From positions 1-47,830 of the forward strand of contig JALCCG010000169.1 of the NCBI GenBank assembly GCA_023212695.1: a stretch of 47,830 nt of DNA. Reading direction: 5' to 3'. Both the position numbers and the translations under genes were made by a program. The notes under the pieces were generated by a model, which saw nothing but the letters and a program-made list of their open reading frames with translations, was not told where the DNA came from and searched no databases. Source of the DNA: Sporisorium sorghi. Lineage: Eukaryota > Basidiomycota > Ustilaginomycetes > Ustilaginales > Ustilaginaceae. Numbering within the stretch: the first letter of the stretch is position 1; the number at the start of each line of letters is the position of its first letter. Shown in pieces: positions 18,305 to 28,300 of this stretch.

Positions 18305-20233
18305 CTAAAGCGCAAAACTCGTCACAAGCGAAACGAGCACCGCCACAACACCCACGCACGCAGCGCCGCCCACCCCAGACCGCCGCCCCGAACCATTCGA
18401 CTCACGCAACAAGAAATCAACCCCCATCGAGTTGCAGTACGCATTGCCAAACGCATCCGTAGCAATGTACCGCTGATACCCACCCCAGCGCATGCCGTCC
18501 TTTCCCGCCCCTCCGTTCTCCGCCGCCCCAATCCCCTCGCTGCCGCTATCCGCAAACGTGCCGTAGTCGCGCTGTGCCGTAATGTCCCAGATGGGGCAGG
18601 CCCACGAGATTAGCGACGGACAGGTACGCTCGACAAAATAGCACGTGTAGATGCACGGCAGCAGCTCGCCGTAGAAGCCGGGGCGCAGCTGTTGGTCGAT
18701 GAACGGCTGGCGCGATGTGAGGGCGCTGGTGCCGTTGCCGTTGCGGTTGACGATGTAGGGGAGCAGCTTGGTGTTGAGACCGGTGGGGGCGCCTGTGAGT
18801 TCGGTACCGCCTTGGGTGGCGCGCGATTGGGTTGCTGGATCTTGCAGCGGGTCGGTGCAGCGTGGCATGGCGACGGCACAGAGCCAGTCCTGATACGACT
18901 TTTTGCACGTGTCGCACGTCTGGACGTACGAGTACATGCCGAAATCACGGGACCCGCAAGGGAACGTGTCGATGGTCGTGCTGAAGTTGGAGTATTGCGG
19001 GTTGACGAATTCTTCGATCACCGAGAGCGCCGTGGACGTGGATATCGATGGGTTGACCGGGATGGAGTAGGCGACATTCGGACAGAAGGGCACATCAAAA
19101 ACCAGTCGACAATTGTCGTTGCGCTTCGTAAGCATTTTGATGGCCGGGAAGAGCGTAGTTGAAACGCTCTGTGCGATATCCTGGGCGGTCGTATTGGTCT
19201 CGAACAGCCAGACAGTATAGTTGGTGCCGGCATCCAAGCCCGAAATTTCGAACTGTCGGCGGGTATCATCAAGCTTGTTTGCCTCAGTGCCTCGTTTTGT
19301 GTTGCTGCTGTTGATCGAGACTTGCTCGTTGTTCTCGAGCACATTGGCCCAGGCATCTGCGATGGCGCAGAATGACGAATTGTAGTAGTCAGCGTCGGAG
19401 AGCGAGTCGCCGCCAAAGGTGGGCAAGACAATGACGTGGAGATTGGGAGGCGACGATGTGGTGTAGTTGAAGGACGACACGAGCGCCCTAGATGAATCCG
19501 TGTCGTCCAACCTTGGCCTGCGTGTATCGTCGACCGACTCCATCTTTGCGCGTGTGCTAGCTACAATCTGGAACTGGTAGGTGCCTGGAGTGACATTGCG
19601 GCTATCTGCAGGCGGCCAGACGCCAATCCAGAGTGTTTCAGATCTGTTATCGCTCTGCTGCTGAACATCGACTTCGACGGATGTGGAGCCGCCCAGCGCG
19701 TATCCGATGTGTTTCGAGCTGAGAACACTGGCATTGGCAGGGCCAGGCTGTTGGAACAAGTCATTGTCGGAAATGTAGAGCGAGGCGAGCGTCGACCTGC
19801 GCGCATCTGTCGCTGACATGTCCAGTTGCTCGAGAAGAGTGGCGTTGGAAGTATTGTAGGGTGGAATGGCTGGTCCGCTACATAATGATATTGATGTCCA
19901 GACTTTGACTGTCTTTGTGTCTTCCGTGAACGCGCTTGGCGGAATAGTAAAGTTGAAAAAGGCGCCCTGAGTAGCGTTGAGGTCTATGCGTGATCGGGCG
20001 ATGATCGAGTCGTTCAAGGCGACGGTGTTGGCAGTAGCGTTGTAGATAGATGTGGCTCGCCCAGGGATAGCTGATCTGGTAGACGAGGGTGCTAGTTGTG
20101 TGCTCGCCGAAGCTGAAGATGTTGGGGCTTGTGACACTTGTTGTGCTGTTGCGAGCGGGAGATGGAGCAGCCCAAGTACCATCAAAAGCGCTGCCACAAC
20201 AAGGCGAGCCCGCCCATGGCTCGAGGAAGCCAT
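18305..20233 (-). CDS. MID1: Mid1-type stretch-activated Ca2+ channel subunit
   Basis: The 642-residue protein has an N-terminal signal segment (about 8-30, LVVAALLMVLGLLHLPLA). A large extracellular region with more than ten N-X-S/T sites follows. The C-terminal half has the cysteine pattern of Mid1: CDTCKKSYQDWLC...MPRC (about 438-460), then PCIYTCYFVERTCP and SWACP (about 526-550). A hydrophobic tail (VGVVAVLVSLVTSFAL) ends the protein and may be a membrane or GPI-type anchor. Mid1 works with Cch1 at the plasma membrane to let in Ca2+ during stress and mating or polarised growth. The start is the ATG at 20233 (MASSSHGRAR); the four codons upstream in frame begin with GTG. It converges with the secreted-protein gene, with 199 bp between the stops. 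Confidence 0.85.
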   Translation of the reverse strand: MASSSHGRARLVVAALLMVLGLLHLPLATAQQVSQAPTSSASASTQLAPSSTRSAIPGRATSIYNATANTVALNDSIIARSRIDLNATQGAFFNFTIPPSAFTEDTKTVKVWTSISLCSGPAIPPYNTSNATLLEQLDMSATDARRSTLASLYISDNDLFQQPGPANASVLSSKHIGYALGGSTSVEVDVQQQSDNRSETLWIGVWPPADSRNVTPGTYQFQIVASTRAKMESVDDTRRPRLDDTDSSRALVSSFNYTTSSPPNLHVIVLPTFGGDSLSDADYYNSSFCAIADAWANVLENNEQVSINSSNTKRGTEANKLDDTRRQFEISGLDAGTNYTVWLFETNTTAQDIAQSVSTTLFPAIKMLTKRNDNCRLVFDVPFCPNVAYSIPVNPSISTSTALSVIEEFVNPQYSNFSTTIDTFPCGSRDFGMYSYVQTCDTCKKSYQDWLCAVAMPRCTDPLQDPATQSRATQGGTELTGAPTGLNTKLLPYIVNRNGNGTSALTSRQPFIDQQLRPGFYGELLPCIYTCYFVERTCPSLISWACPIWDITAQRDYGTFADSGSEGIGAAENGGAGKDGMRWGGYQRYIATDAFGNAYCNSMGVDFLLRESNGSGRRSGVGGAACVGVVAVLVSLVTSFAL

Positions 20234-20605
20234 CGTCACCAGCACCGACGAGTGTGTGTGCGGGAGATTCCGTCGACAGCTTTACTGCATCGGAGTAGAT
20301 CGTCCGTGAGTACGCTATGTGCGCGACCAATGGGTATCAATGGTGAAGAGCAAGGGATGATGGATGAAGGTTGTTGAGAGGCTTAATTCACCGAATCCTC
20401 AAATGCCCGAGACAGCGCTCTTTCTTTTTGGCTGCTGAGCTGCACAGCCTTTTTCCGAGACCCTTTTAACCGATTTCCGTCTTCCGCGTTTCTTTGGTGT
20501 GGAGGCGGAAAAGCATTTCTTCTAAGCAAAGCAAGAATTGGAGATGATCAAGACCAACCACCACCACAAGCGCTCTCGAACCAGCCATCAGTAAGCAAAT
20601 CACTG
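20234..20605. promoter_or_regulatory. Divergent promoter region between MID1 and the Coq8-like gene
   Basis: This 372-bp gap separates the start codons of two divergent genes. I see no ORF worth reporting and no clear TATA box. A 9-bp A-rich stretch lies midway. Confidence 0.45.
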
Positions 20606-23470
20606 ATGAGTAGGTCCTCGCTCAGAGATGCTGCTGCCATAGCATCTACCCTATGCCAGATCGCCAAGGGTGTGGTACTATCACCCAATGGTGCGCGGCA
20701 GACGGCGACCCGTGGACCTCCTCGTCCATGGCCAACGCAAACAGTATCCAAGGGCGAATCGCACGAAGAAGCAATCTCTTCCACCAACGTAGACTCGAAG
20801 ACTTCCTTCTCTCCGGCCACTCACACAGATGCTGCTCCGACACAAGACGCAGCTCCTCCGACAAGCCGGCCATGGCCAAGCAAGAACATCGCGGCCAAAG
20901 ACAAGTCGACTGTGCAAGTGCCACTAGTCTCTGCCGTCGACAGTACAACCCCACTTAGACAAGCATCCGAGGACTCGTCATCCTCCACGCCAATCCCATT
21001 CCAGCCGCCGACGCCGACGCCAATACCGCGGCAGCCTGTTACCCGTGCTTCTAAAGACACCATCGACGTCAAGTCGCCGGAGCCGCCCTTTGCCCCGAAT
21101 GCACCGCTGTTCGAATCTAAGCCGCCATCAGTAGATGAGAAGGCAACCGATTCCGCACAGACAACCTCAACTGCACCTCTTGCACCTCAACAGGAGGTGT
21201 CATCCGGCCTCGATGCGAAATTAGTCTCCGTAGACAAGATTGACACACCGCCATCTCTCGCCAACAACACCATGCCGAGCGACTTTGAAGAGTACGACGC
21301 GGTCAAGGAATCAAAGCAAGTCCCGCTCCGAGCAGCCAAGGTCCCCTCATCCCGCTTAGGCCGCCTCTTCCACTACGGTGGTCTCGGAGCCGGTCTTGCC
21401 TTCGGAGCCGCAGGATCGCTTCTCCGCGGCGCCTCCTCCACCGGAACCGATCCCAGCAACCTGTTCATGTCGGAGCAAAACGTCGCTCGGCTGGTGGACA
21501 AGCTCTCGACCATGCGCGGAGCTGCGCTCAAGCTCGGTCAGTTCCTCTCGATCCAGGAGACCAAGCTGCTCCCGCCTCAGATCGAGCAGGTGCTGCTGCG
21601 CGTGCAGAACAGCGCCAACTACATGCCGGTGTGGCAGATGAACAAGGTCATGAGTGCAGAACTGGGCGGGGCTGACTGGCGTCAGCGCTACTTTAGGGAG
21701 TTTGAAGATGTGCCGTTTGCGAGCGCTTCGATTGGACAGGTGCATTCGGCAGTGCTTCGCGATGACTTTCCGGATGCCGAGATGGCAGGGCAGAGGGTAG
21801 CGGTCAAGGTGCAGTTCCCTGGCGTGCTCGAGTCGATCGATTCGGACCTTTCGTATCTGCGCTGGCTGGTGTCTGCATCGGCATTGCTGCCAAAGGGTTT
21901 GTTTTTGGAAAACACGCTGCGGGTGCTGGGCAGGGAGCTCAAGGACGAATGCGACTACGAGCGCGAAGCCGAGATGGGGCGTCGCTTCCGTTCCATTTTG
22001 CAAGACTCGTCCGAATTCGAGGTGCCCAAGGTAGTCGACAGCCTCTGCACCGGCAAAGTGCTCACGACAGAAATGATGCGCGGTCGACCGCTCAGCATGG
22101 CGTCGCGCTACGCTCAGCCGACACGCGATCGCATCGCGCAGTCGATCCTCAACCTCTCGCTGTCCGAGCTGTTCCGCTTCAGGCTCATGCAGACCGACCC
22201 GAACTGGTCCAACTTCCTGTACAACGAAAGGACTCACAAGATCCAGCTGATCGACTTTGGAGCCACGCGCGAGTACTCGAAGGAGTTCATGGACAACTGG
22301 CTGCAGATGCTCCAGGCGGCTATCCAGGGCAACTACGAAGAATGCCTGGCGTGGTCCCGCAAAGTGGGCTACTTGACGGGCGAGGAGAGCGAGGCGATGG
22401 AACGCGCACATGTCGAGTCGATGATCGCGTTGGGAGAGCCGTTCCGGCCGGATGCGCCCAATCCGTATCCGTTTGAGCACCAGACGATTACGGACCGCGT
22501 CAAGGCTCAGATCCCGCTGATGCTCAGAGAACGCTTGACGCCGCCGCCGCAAGAGACGTACAGCTTGAATCGCAAGCTTAGTGGCGCGTTTTTGCTGTGT
22601 GCGCGGCTCAAGGCGCATGTCAACTGCCGCTCGCTGTTCGAAGCTGTCGAGGCGGACTATCGCCTTGGTCCGGAGAGTGTGGCTGACACGACTGGAGCCA
22701 CCTCAAGCGCTGTTCAGGCCAGTAGTCCATTCAGCTCCCCTGAACAACGCCGGCAATTCCATAGCGCCTTTCGAGCCGCTCAACAGCACCCACGCTCCAG
22801 CCGCAAACACGGACGCAACCTGACCGACCGCTTCCCCCGCTCCAAAATCGTGCTCTCAACTGCCGATGGACCTTCGACCGGCTCACCCACCGTAGGCGAT
22901 GAGGTGGAATCGCTAGCATCGGCGCCTACGGGGTCAACGTCGATCCAAGAAACGCCCTCCAACGTCGTCGAGCCCGAGAGCGCATCCGGAATCGACGTGA
23001 CACGAACCGCCACGCCTGCGGAAGTAACCCCCACCGCATCGACGCTCGACCCTGTGGATACCCCGCAGCCGAGCATGGGCCCGACGACGATCCGGGGCAT
23101 CGTCATCCCGCTGAAACCACCTCCGCCCGGACCCGAAGAATGCTGCATGTCCGGGTGTGCGCACTGCGCATACGACATCTACGCTGAGGATCTGGAGGAC
23201 TTCCATTCGCGCTTGTCGTCGGTGCGCACGCGACTGCTGCAGCTCGCCCCGCGCGTGACGCGCGAAGAGTGGCGCGCGGATCTGCTCGGTGAATATCCGG
23301 CGGAGGGTGAGGCTGGGGAGAAGGAGGATGAGGATTTGGAGGGTAGGGCACAGCGCGAGGTTGATAGGGTGATCGCCGATCTGGATCCCACTATGAAGGC
23401 GTTCCTCGAGATGGAGCGCAAGCTGAAGAAGAGCGAGCGCGAGAAGGCGAAGCAGGCACAGAGTGTGTGA
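20606..23470 (+). CDS. Coq8/ABC1-type atypical kinase with a C-terminal oxidoreductase-like domain
   Basis: The N-terminus is basic and hydroxylated (MSRSSLRDAAAIAS), as in a mitochondrial presequence, and a disordered Pro/Ser/Thr-rich part runs to about 230. The UbiB/Coq8 core spans about 245-700. It has the KxGQ motif (K309 to Q312, ALKLGQF), an Ala/Ser loop with SIGQVH, the kinase lysine K401 (VAVKV), catalytic D531 and N536 (TDPNWSNF) and DFG at 550-552. Coq8 supports coenzyme Q synthesis in the mitochondrial matrix. After another disordered part, residues about 835-935 carry PPPPGPEECCMSGCAHC (Cys 846, 847, 851 and 854). This is the signature of the small oxidoreductase-like domain (OXLD1 type), with a charged helical end. 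At 954 residues it is far longer than ordinary Coq8. The ORF is open throughout, so the fusion is not a frame artefact. Confidence 0.85.
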   Translation: MSRSSLRDAAAIASTLCQIAKGVVLSPNGARQTATRGPPRPWPTQTVSKGESHEEAISSTNVDSKTSFSPATHTDAAPTQDAAPPTSRPWPSKNIAAKDKSTVQVPLVSAVDSTTPLRQASEDSSSSTPIPFQPPTPTPIPRQPVTRASKDTIDVKSPEPPFAPNAPLFESKPPSVDEKATDSAQTTSTAPLAPQQEVSSGLDAKLVSVDKIDTPPSLANNTMPSDFEEYDAVKESKQVPLRAAKVPSSRLGRLFHYGGLGAGLAFGAAGSLLRGASSTGTDPSNLFMSEQNVARLVDKLSTMRGAALKLGQFLSIQETKLLPPQIEQVLLRVQNSANYMPVWQMNKVMSAELGGADWRQRYFREFEDVPFASASIGQVHSAVLRDDFPDAEMAGQRVAVKVQFPGVLESIDSDLSYLRWLVSASALLPKGLFLENTLRVLGRELKDECDYEREAEMGRRFRSILQDSSEFEVPKVVDSLCTGKVLTTEMMRGRPLSMASRYAQPTRDRIAQSILNLSLSELFRFRLMQTDPNWSNFLYNERTHKIQLIDFGATREYSKEFMDNWLQMLQAAIQGNYEECLAWSRKVGYLTGEESEAMERAHVESMIALGEPFRPDAPNPYPFEHQTITDRVKAQIPLMLRERLTPPPQETYSLNRKLSGAFLLCARLKAHVNCRSLFEAVEADYRLGPESVADTTGATSSAVQASSPFSSPEQRRQFHSAFRAAQQHPRSSRKHGRNLTDRFPRSKIVLSTADGPSTGSPTVGDEVESLASAPTGSTSIQETPSNVVEPESASGIDVTRTATPAEVTPTASTLDPVDTPQPSMGPTTIRGIVIPLKPPPPGPEECCMSGCAHCAYDIYAEDLEDFHSRLSSVRTRLLQLAPRVTREEWRADLLGEYPAEGEAGEKEDEDLEGRAQREVDRVIADLDPTMKAFLEMERKLKKSEREKAKQAQSV

Positions 23471-24129
23471 GGGTGTAGATCAAATAGACGATGCTCATCA
23501 TTTGTATAACCATCTCTGAGAAGCGTGTGTGTGTGTGTGGTCCATCGACATCTTGAGTCAGGCTCTTCATCATCATCGTCGTTTGCTTGAGGGGCTCACC
23601 GAATTTTTTTCGCATGTCAGATCCTTGACTGCAACCGTTTCTCGATTTTTCCCGTCATGCCCGATGATGATCTCAGACATCAGCTGAAGAGAAAAAGCGA
23701 ACGGACCAACGCTCTGGATTTTCGACGAAATTCGACTCTTTCGACAGAGAGTGCGCAAGATCGCAGGCAAGAGCCCACGCACGACGCTTGTCCGCCTCGA
23801 TCCCAAGTCGTGTAATCAGAGGCCCAAAACCAGTGCGAGCAAGCACTGTTGCGACAAGCTAAGGCCAAGTCACAGGCGCCTACGCCTCCTTTTCGTTGAT
23901 CTTCCATCTCTCTCCATCTCAGCTCATCATCGAGTATCGCTTCTACGCTACCTTGCGCTCATACCATCACGGATTCGATTCAGCCGCACCAGGACATTCG
24001 GCAAACCTTCGATCTACATCGATCCATCGATCGCACGCACGCACGACATCCACGCACGCACACTCCTTCATCACATCCACCGCCGCCCATCTTGGCACAT
24101 TGCCATCCTCCCTCCCTCCCCACACCACA
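23471..24129. other. Intergenic region between the Coq8-like and otubain genes
   Basis: This 659-bp gap lies between two genes on the same strand. It holds a GT microsatellite (23525-23538) just past the Coq8-like stop and a C-rich leader (CCTCCCTCCCC) shortly before the otubain start. An in-frame open stretch precedes the otubain ATG from 23896, but it begins without an ATG and is low-complexity, so I treat it as leader. Confidence 0.5.
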
Positions 24130-25161
24130 ATGGAAGGCATCAACGCAGACACAAAACTCGAGTCGCTCACGGATGCGCAGCGTCTCGAGCTTGCCGAAAA
24201 ACTCAAAGCCGAATCCACCTCCGGCCAACCTCTCATCTCCGCAGTCGAACCGATCGAAGTGCTCGAGCACGAGTACGCCGCCAACCCCGCGTTCCTCGGC
24301 AAGATTGCGTGGCTGAAAAACGAAGCAGGCTTTATCGGGATCCGCCGGGCCAAGGGCGATGGGGACTGCTTCTACCGCGCGTTTGCGTTTGCGTTTATCC
24401 ACAAGCTGCTCATGATGCGCGATCGGCCGATGCACCATTTCGCCGTCAAGCACGTCGAGTCGACGCTGTCCATCCTCAAGCAGGCGGGGTACGACGACGA
24501 AGTTGTCTCTGACTTCTTCGAGCCACTTCGCGCGCTGTTGAGCAGGATGTACTCGACCGATCCCGAACTCAAGGAGTTGAGCGAACAAGCGCTCGTCGAA
24601 GCCATGAACGACCCGGAGCAGTCCAACGCCATCGTCGTCTACCTACGCTTGCTGACCTCGGCCTTCCTCAAACTCAACGCGGACGAATACACCCCGTTCC
24701 TGTTCTCGCTCGATAACGCCGCTACCGAAGCGCCCGATATGCCCAGCTTCTGCGCCAACCACGTCGAGGCTATCGGTAAAGAAGCCGACCACGTGCAGAT
24801 CACCGCCCTCTCCCGCGCGCTCAAAGTCTCACTCGACGTAGCCTACCTCTCCCCGCAACACGCCCCGCCCGCCACACCCATCGACGAGGACTTCCCCCAA
24901 GCCGTAGACAGCGTCCACCAGTCCTCCGAAAACGCAGGCCAAGCCTCAGAGTCAATACCCGTCCCCGGCGAACACGCCGCTCAGAAGCGCAACGCCGCCG
25001 ACCACCCGGACCGCTGCGACGTCGTGCGCTTCGAGGTCGAGGGCGGCCAGATTACCGAGATCGGCACGATGCTGCTCAGGCCCGGTCATTATGATTTGCT
25101 CGTAGAGGCGCCTGTGCCTGCGTCGCCCGAGCCCGAGATTCCGGCTGTTCTCTCGACGTGA
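24130..25161 (+). CDS. Otubain-type ubiquitin thioesterase
   Basis: The 343-residue protein is an OTU cysteine protease of the otubain group. The catalytic block reads GDGDCFYRAF, with D77 and nucleophile C80; otubains usually have GDGNCFYRA, so the residue before Cys is Asp rather than Asn. The catalytic His is H320 in RPGHYDLL, near the C-terminus as in otubain-1. The segment between has the family features (FFEPLRALL, YLRLLTSAFLK, FCANHVEAIGKEADHVQITALSRAL). A linker of about 40 residues (about 243-285, Pro/Ser/Glu-rich) is inserted before the final strands. Otubains cleave Lys48-linked ubiquitin and can block E2 enzymes. I chose the ATG at 24130 because the homologous sequence begins soon after it. 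The gene converges on the Zn2Cys6 gene, with 166 bp between the stops. Confidence 0.88.
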   Translation: MEGINADTKLESLTDAQRLELAEKLKAESTSGQPLISAVEPIEVLEHEYAANPAFLGKIAWLKNEAGFIGIRRAKGDGDCFYRAFAFAFIHKLLMMRDRPMHHFAVKHVESTLSILKQAGYDDEVVSDFFEPLRALLSRMYSTDPELKELSEQALVEAMNDPEQSNAIVVYLRLLTSAFLKLNADEYTPFLFSLDNAATEAPDMPSFCANHVEAIGKEADHVQITALSRALKVSLDVAYLSPQHAPPATPIDEDFPQAVDSVHQSSENAGQASESIPVPGEHAAQKRNAADHPDRCDVVRFEVEGGQITEIGTMLLRPGHYDLLVEAPVPASPEPEIPAVLST

Positions 25162-25327
25162 TTCTCTCGGCAGAGTGCAGAATGTGTAAGCGGTAGCCAG
25201 TGTGATCAATCTCAAGATTTCCTTTTCGAATGCACACACCATCATGCGCAAAAGTCACTGAAAAAAAAAAGCAAACCCGTTACGAAAGAAAAACATTGAA
25301 AACTGGGTGATTGAGCAAGGCAGTTGC

Positions 25328-28300
25328 TCAGTGCCCATGATGCGGGCCAGCATTGGCCCCGCCACCTCCACTAAGATTCCACGTCGACTGGGGCTGCCAG
25401 AACGACGTGTGCTCGAAAGCGGTCATGTAGTTCCACATGCGTTCGAGGGATTCCGGGTCGTCGACGACGTCGGGCATGGCGACGGCTGCCGCTGCGGCTG
25501 CTGCGGCTGCGACAGGATCGACGGCAGCGGCGGTCGATGCTGTTGTAGCGTCGCTTGCGTCCATGCCTGAGGGCGAGATGGGTGTGGCGAGCAGCAAGTT
25601 TGAGCTTGGGGTGGCGAGGAGACCGTTGGCGTCGGCGACACCGGTTGAGGACGAGTGGGACGACGAGGCAGGTCGAGCGATTCCGCCTGTGACAGCTGCA
25701 GTCGGCCAGGCGACGTCGCTGGCTGCAGCTGCACCGGCGGGCGTGAGCATGCCCGCTGCATTGTTCGTCACGCCAGAACCGTCCATGGGCATCTGCAGCA
25801 GCTTCTCCATGTTGGTCTGCGCTTCGAGACTTGTATCCGCCGATGCCATTTGCGAGGCGGCTGCCGAAATGTCGAGGTCCATGCCGGAGCCGTCTGCAAC
25901 AATCAACGGCACTTGGGCCAGCGGCTGCTTGACAGCATCTGTTCCGTCGACGAGATCCTCCGTCTTCAGCACAGCGTCGCCGCCATCAATCACTTTGGCG
26001 GCATCAGCAGCTCCATCTCCTTTCATGACATCGACCGCAGCTGCAGGCAAGCCAGTCTGAGTTGCCACCACACCAGCTGCTTTGTCAATCGCATCAACGG
26101 CGACATCACCTGATCCACCCTTCAAGAGGTCTTGAGCACCAGCTGCAGCGGCAGCGGCAGGAGCAGCGGCAGGAGCAGTGGCAGCCGTAATCGCAATCGC
26201 AGCAGCACGCGGAGAAGCAGCAGCAGATCGACTGTCGCCAGGTCCGAGACTGCTGGTGGTGATCGAAGTGCCTGGCGTCTGTCCTGTCGCTGCAGGTCCA
26301 CCTTGCGTCGTGACGGCAACAGCAGGATTCTCGGGCTCAAAGGCAGCCAATACCGACTTGAGGTAGCGGCCATAAGGCGTCGCCGAGCCGTTGCGGTGTC
26401 GCGGAGTCTTGCCTGCGTTTGTCATGCTGGTCGCGAGGCGACGAACCAGCGCCAGTAGCGTTTCCTTGTCGGCGAACGCATATTTGTGCTGCAGGTTGGT
26501 CATGCGCACGGCCGACACCGCGGCGTACACGGCCATTACCACGCGGTCGTTGGACCATGTCACCAACGCCTCCTCGGTGAAGTCGTTGAGCACAGTATCG
26601 ATGAGCGAGATGGCAGACGTCCAGCAGTCGACCGAGACCGACGATCCAGAAAGGAAGCCCTCGTACTGCTCCGTAGCGCCGAGCACCAGCGAGTTGATGA
26701 GCAATCGCGAATGGTAGTAGAAGAGCTTGGCGGTGGGTGCCCATCGAACCAGGTACTTGCCCGCTGCGGTGCTGGTGTCCACCTCCTTGATCTTGTCCTC
26801 GGTACTGATGCACCATGTCTCCTTCCACTTTTCGAGATCTGCATTAGCGTTCTTGCGGAAGAACTCGAGCCCCGCAAGACGGCGGTCAAACATGCTCTGT
26901 CCACCCACGCCGAGTGCCGTCGCCGTCTGCGTCTCGTCAAAGCGGTCGGGACTCGTGAGGTACGTGTCGAAGGCCTCGGTGTGCTGAGCCGTGATGCGCC
27001 GCAGCTTGATCAAGCTGACCAGCGAGACATCCTCGGGCAATGCAAAGTCCTGTCGATGCCACATGGAGCTCTGCACAATCATGCGGTCCTCCGAGATGGT
27101 CCAGGGTCGACCCGTCTGTGCACTCAGGGTTCGATCGTAGAGGAAGAGGTTGAACCACAGCCTCTCGCGGTTTCGAACGCGACGTGCCACCTGCTCATTG
27201 CCGAGCAGGTTCTCGCTTGGAGTCACCTTGCGGTTCACACCAACTTCCGTGGCAGTGCGAATGGCAAATCCAAGATACTGCCACGAGCGATCATCGACGA
27301 GCCGGTTGGTGGGTCGGCTGTACGTCGTTAAGATGAGGAACGCTTGACTGATCTCGACGCTCTTGTAGCCACCGAGCAAGATCATGGGCAGCAGCTTCTC
27401 TTGCCAGTGCTTGTCCAGTGTCGAGGCGAGCTTGGCGTCCTGCGGCGTGTCCGAGAAGCGCGCTGCCATGCCCGAGATGACCGTGGTGAGGAAAGCAGAG
27501 CGCATGCGGACGAAGGCGACACTGTGAAGGAAGGGGTCGAAGAGGTCCAACACCGGGTTGATGCGCGCGAAGAAGATGTCGAACAGCCTCTCGAGCTCTT
27601 TCAGCTCGACTAGACCAAGCTCGACGGGGTCCAATCCTTCGGTATCGTCGTTCTTGCTGTGGAAGAGGCTCAAGTTGAAGTAGCCTTTGCGCGACGCACC
27701 CGCTTCACCCTCACCGCCGGAACTGACGCCATTCGCCTCTTTCGGCTTAGACACCATGGCGATGGTGACCTGCTTGCCCTTTGCGGTGTCTGCGACCCCC
27801 TCTTCGTCGGCGCCTTCGCCGTTCTCTGCATCCGTGTCCCACTCTGCGAGCCTTCGTCGGCGCGTGGGAAGGCCTCCGCCACGAGCTGCACGAGAGCGTC
27901 CCCGCTTGCGCTTGCCAAGCATCGCCGTGGTCACTTCATCGGCGGGAGACTCAATGATCTCGCCCGGCGAAGCTGCGTGGATGCCCGATGCGGTGCCTGG
28001 TTTCTGAGCGTTGGCAGCACCAGCAGAGACGCTGCTGCCCGTTGTAACGGCGTCGGCGCTGACGCCGCCTGGGCTGGAGCCGTAGCCACGGCGCGCTTGC
28101 GCTTTTCCTTCGCGGTACTCCCAAGCTTCGTGGTCCAACGTGGAGGGAGTGAGGACATTGGGACGGCCCAGAGGTACACCGGAGACGGTCTTGGCGGCCG
28201 AGATCTGGCTGCTGGCGGAGCCGGCTGCAGCTGCGACGCTAGGCTCGGGCTCGTCGATGGCGGCCGAGGCCTCGATTCTGGGAAGCTCGTTCTCGGGGAA

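Noticed and set aside
23896..24129. N-terminal extension of the otubain frame
   Set aside because: The stretch starts without an ATG and is Ser/Thr/His-rich and unlike any otubain; the ATG at 24130 fits the family.
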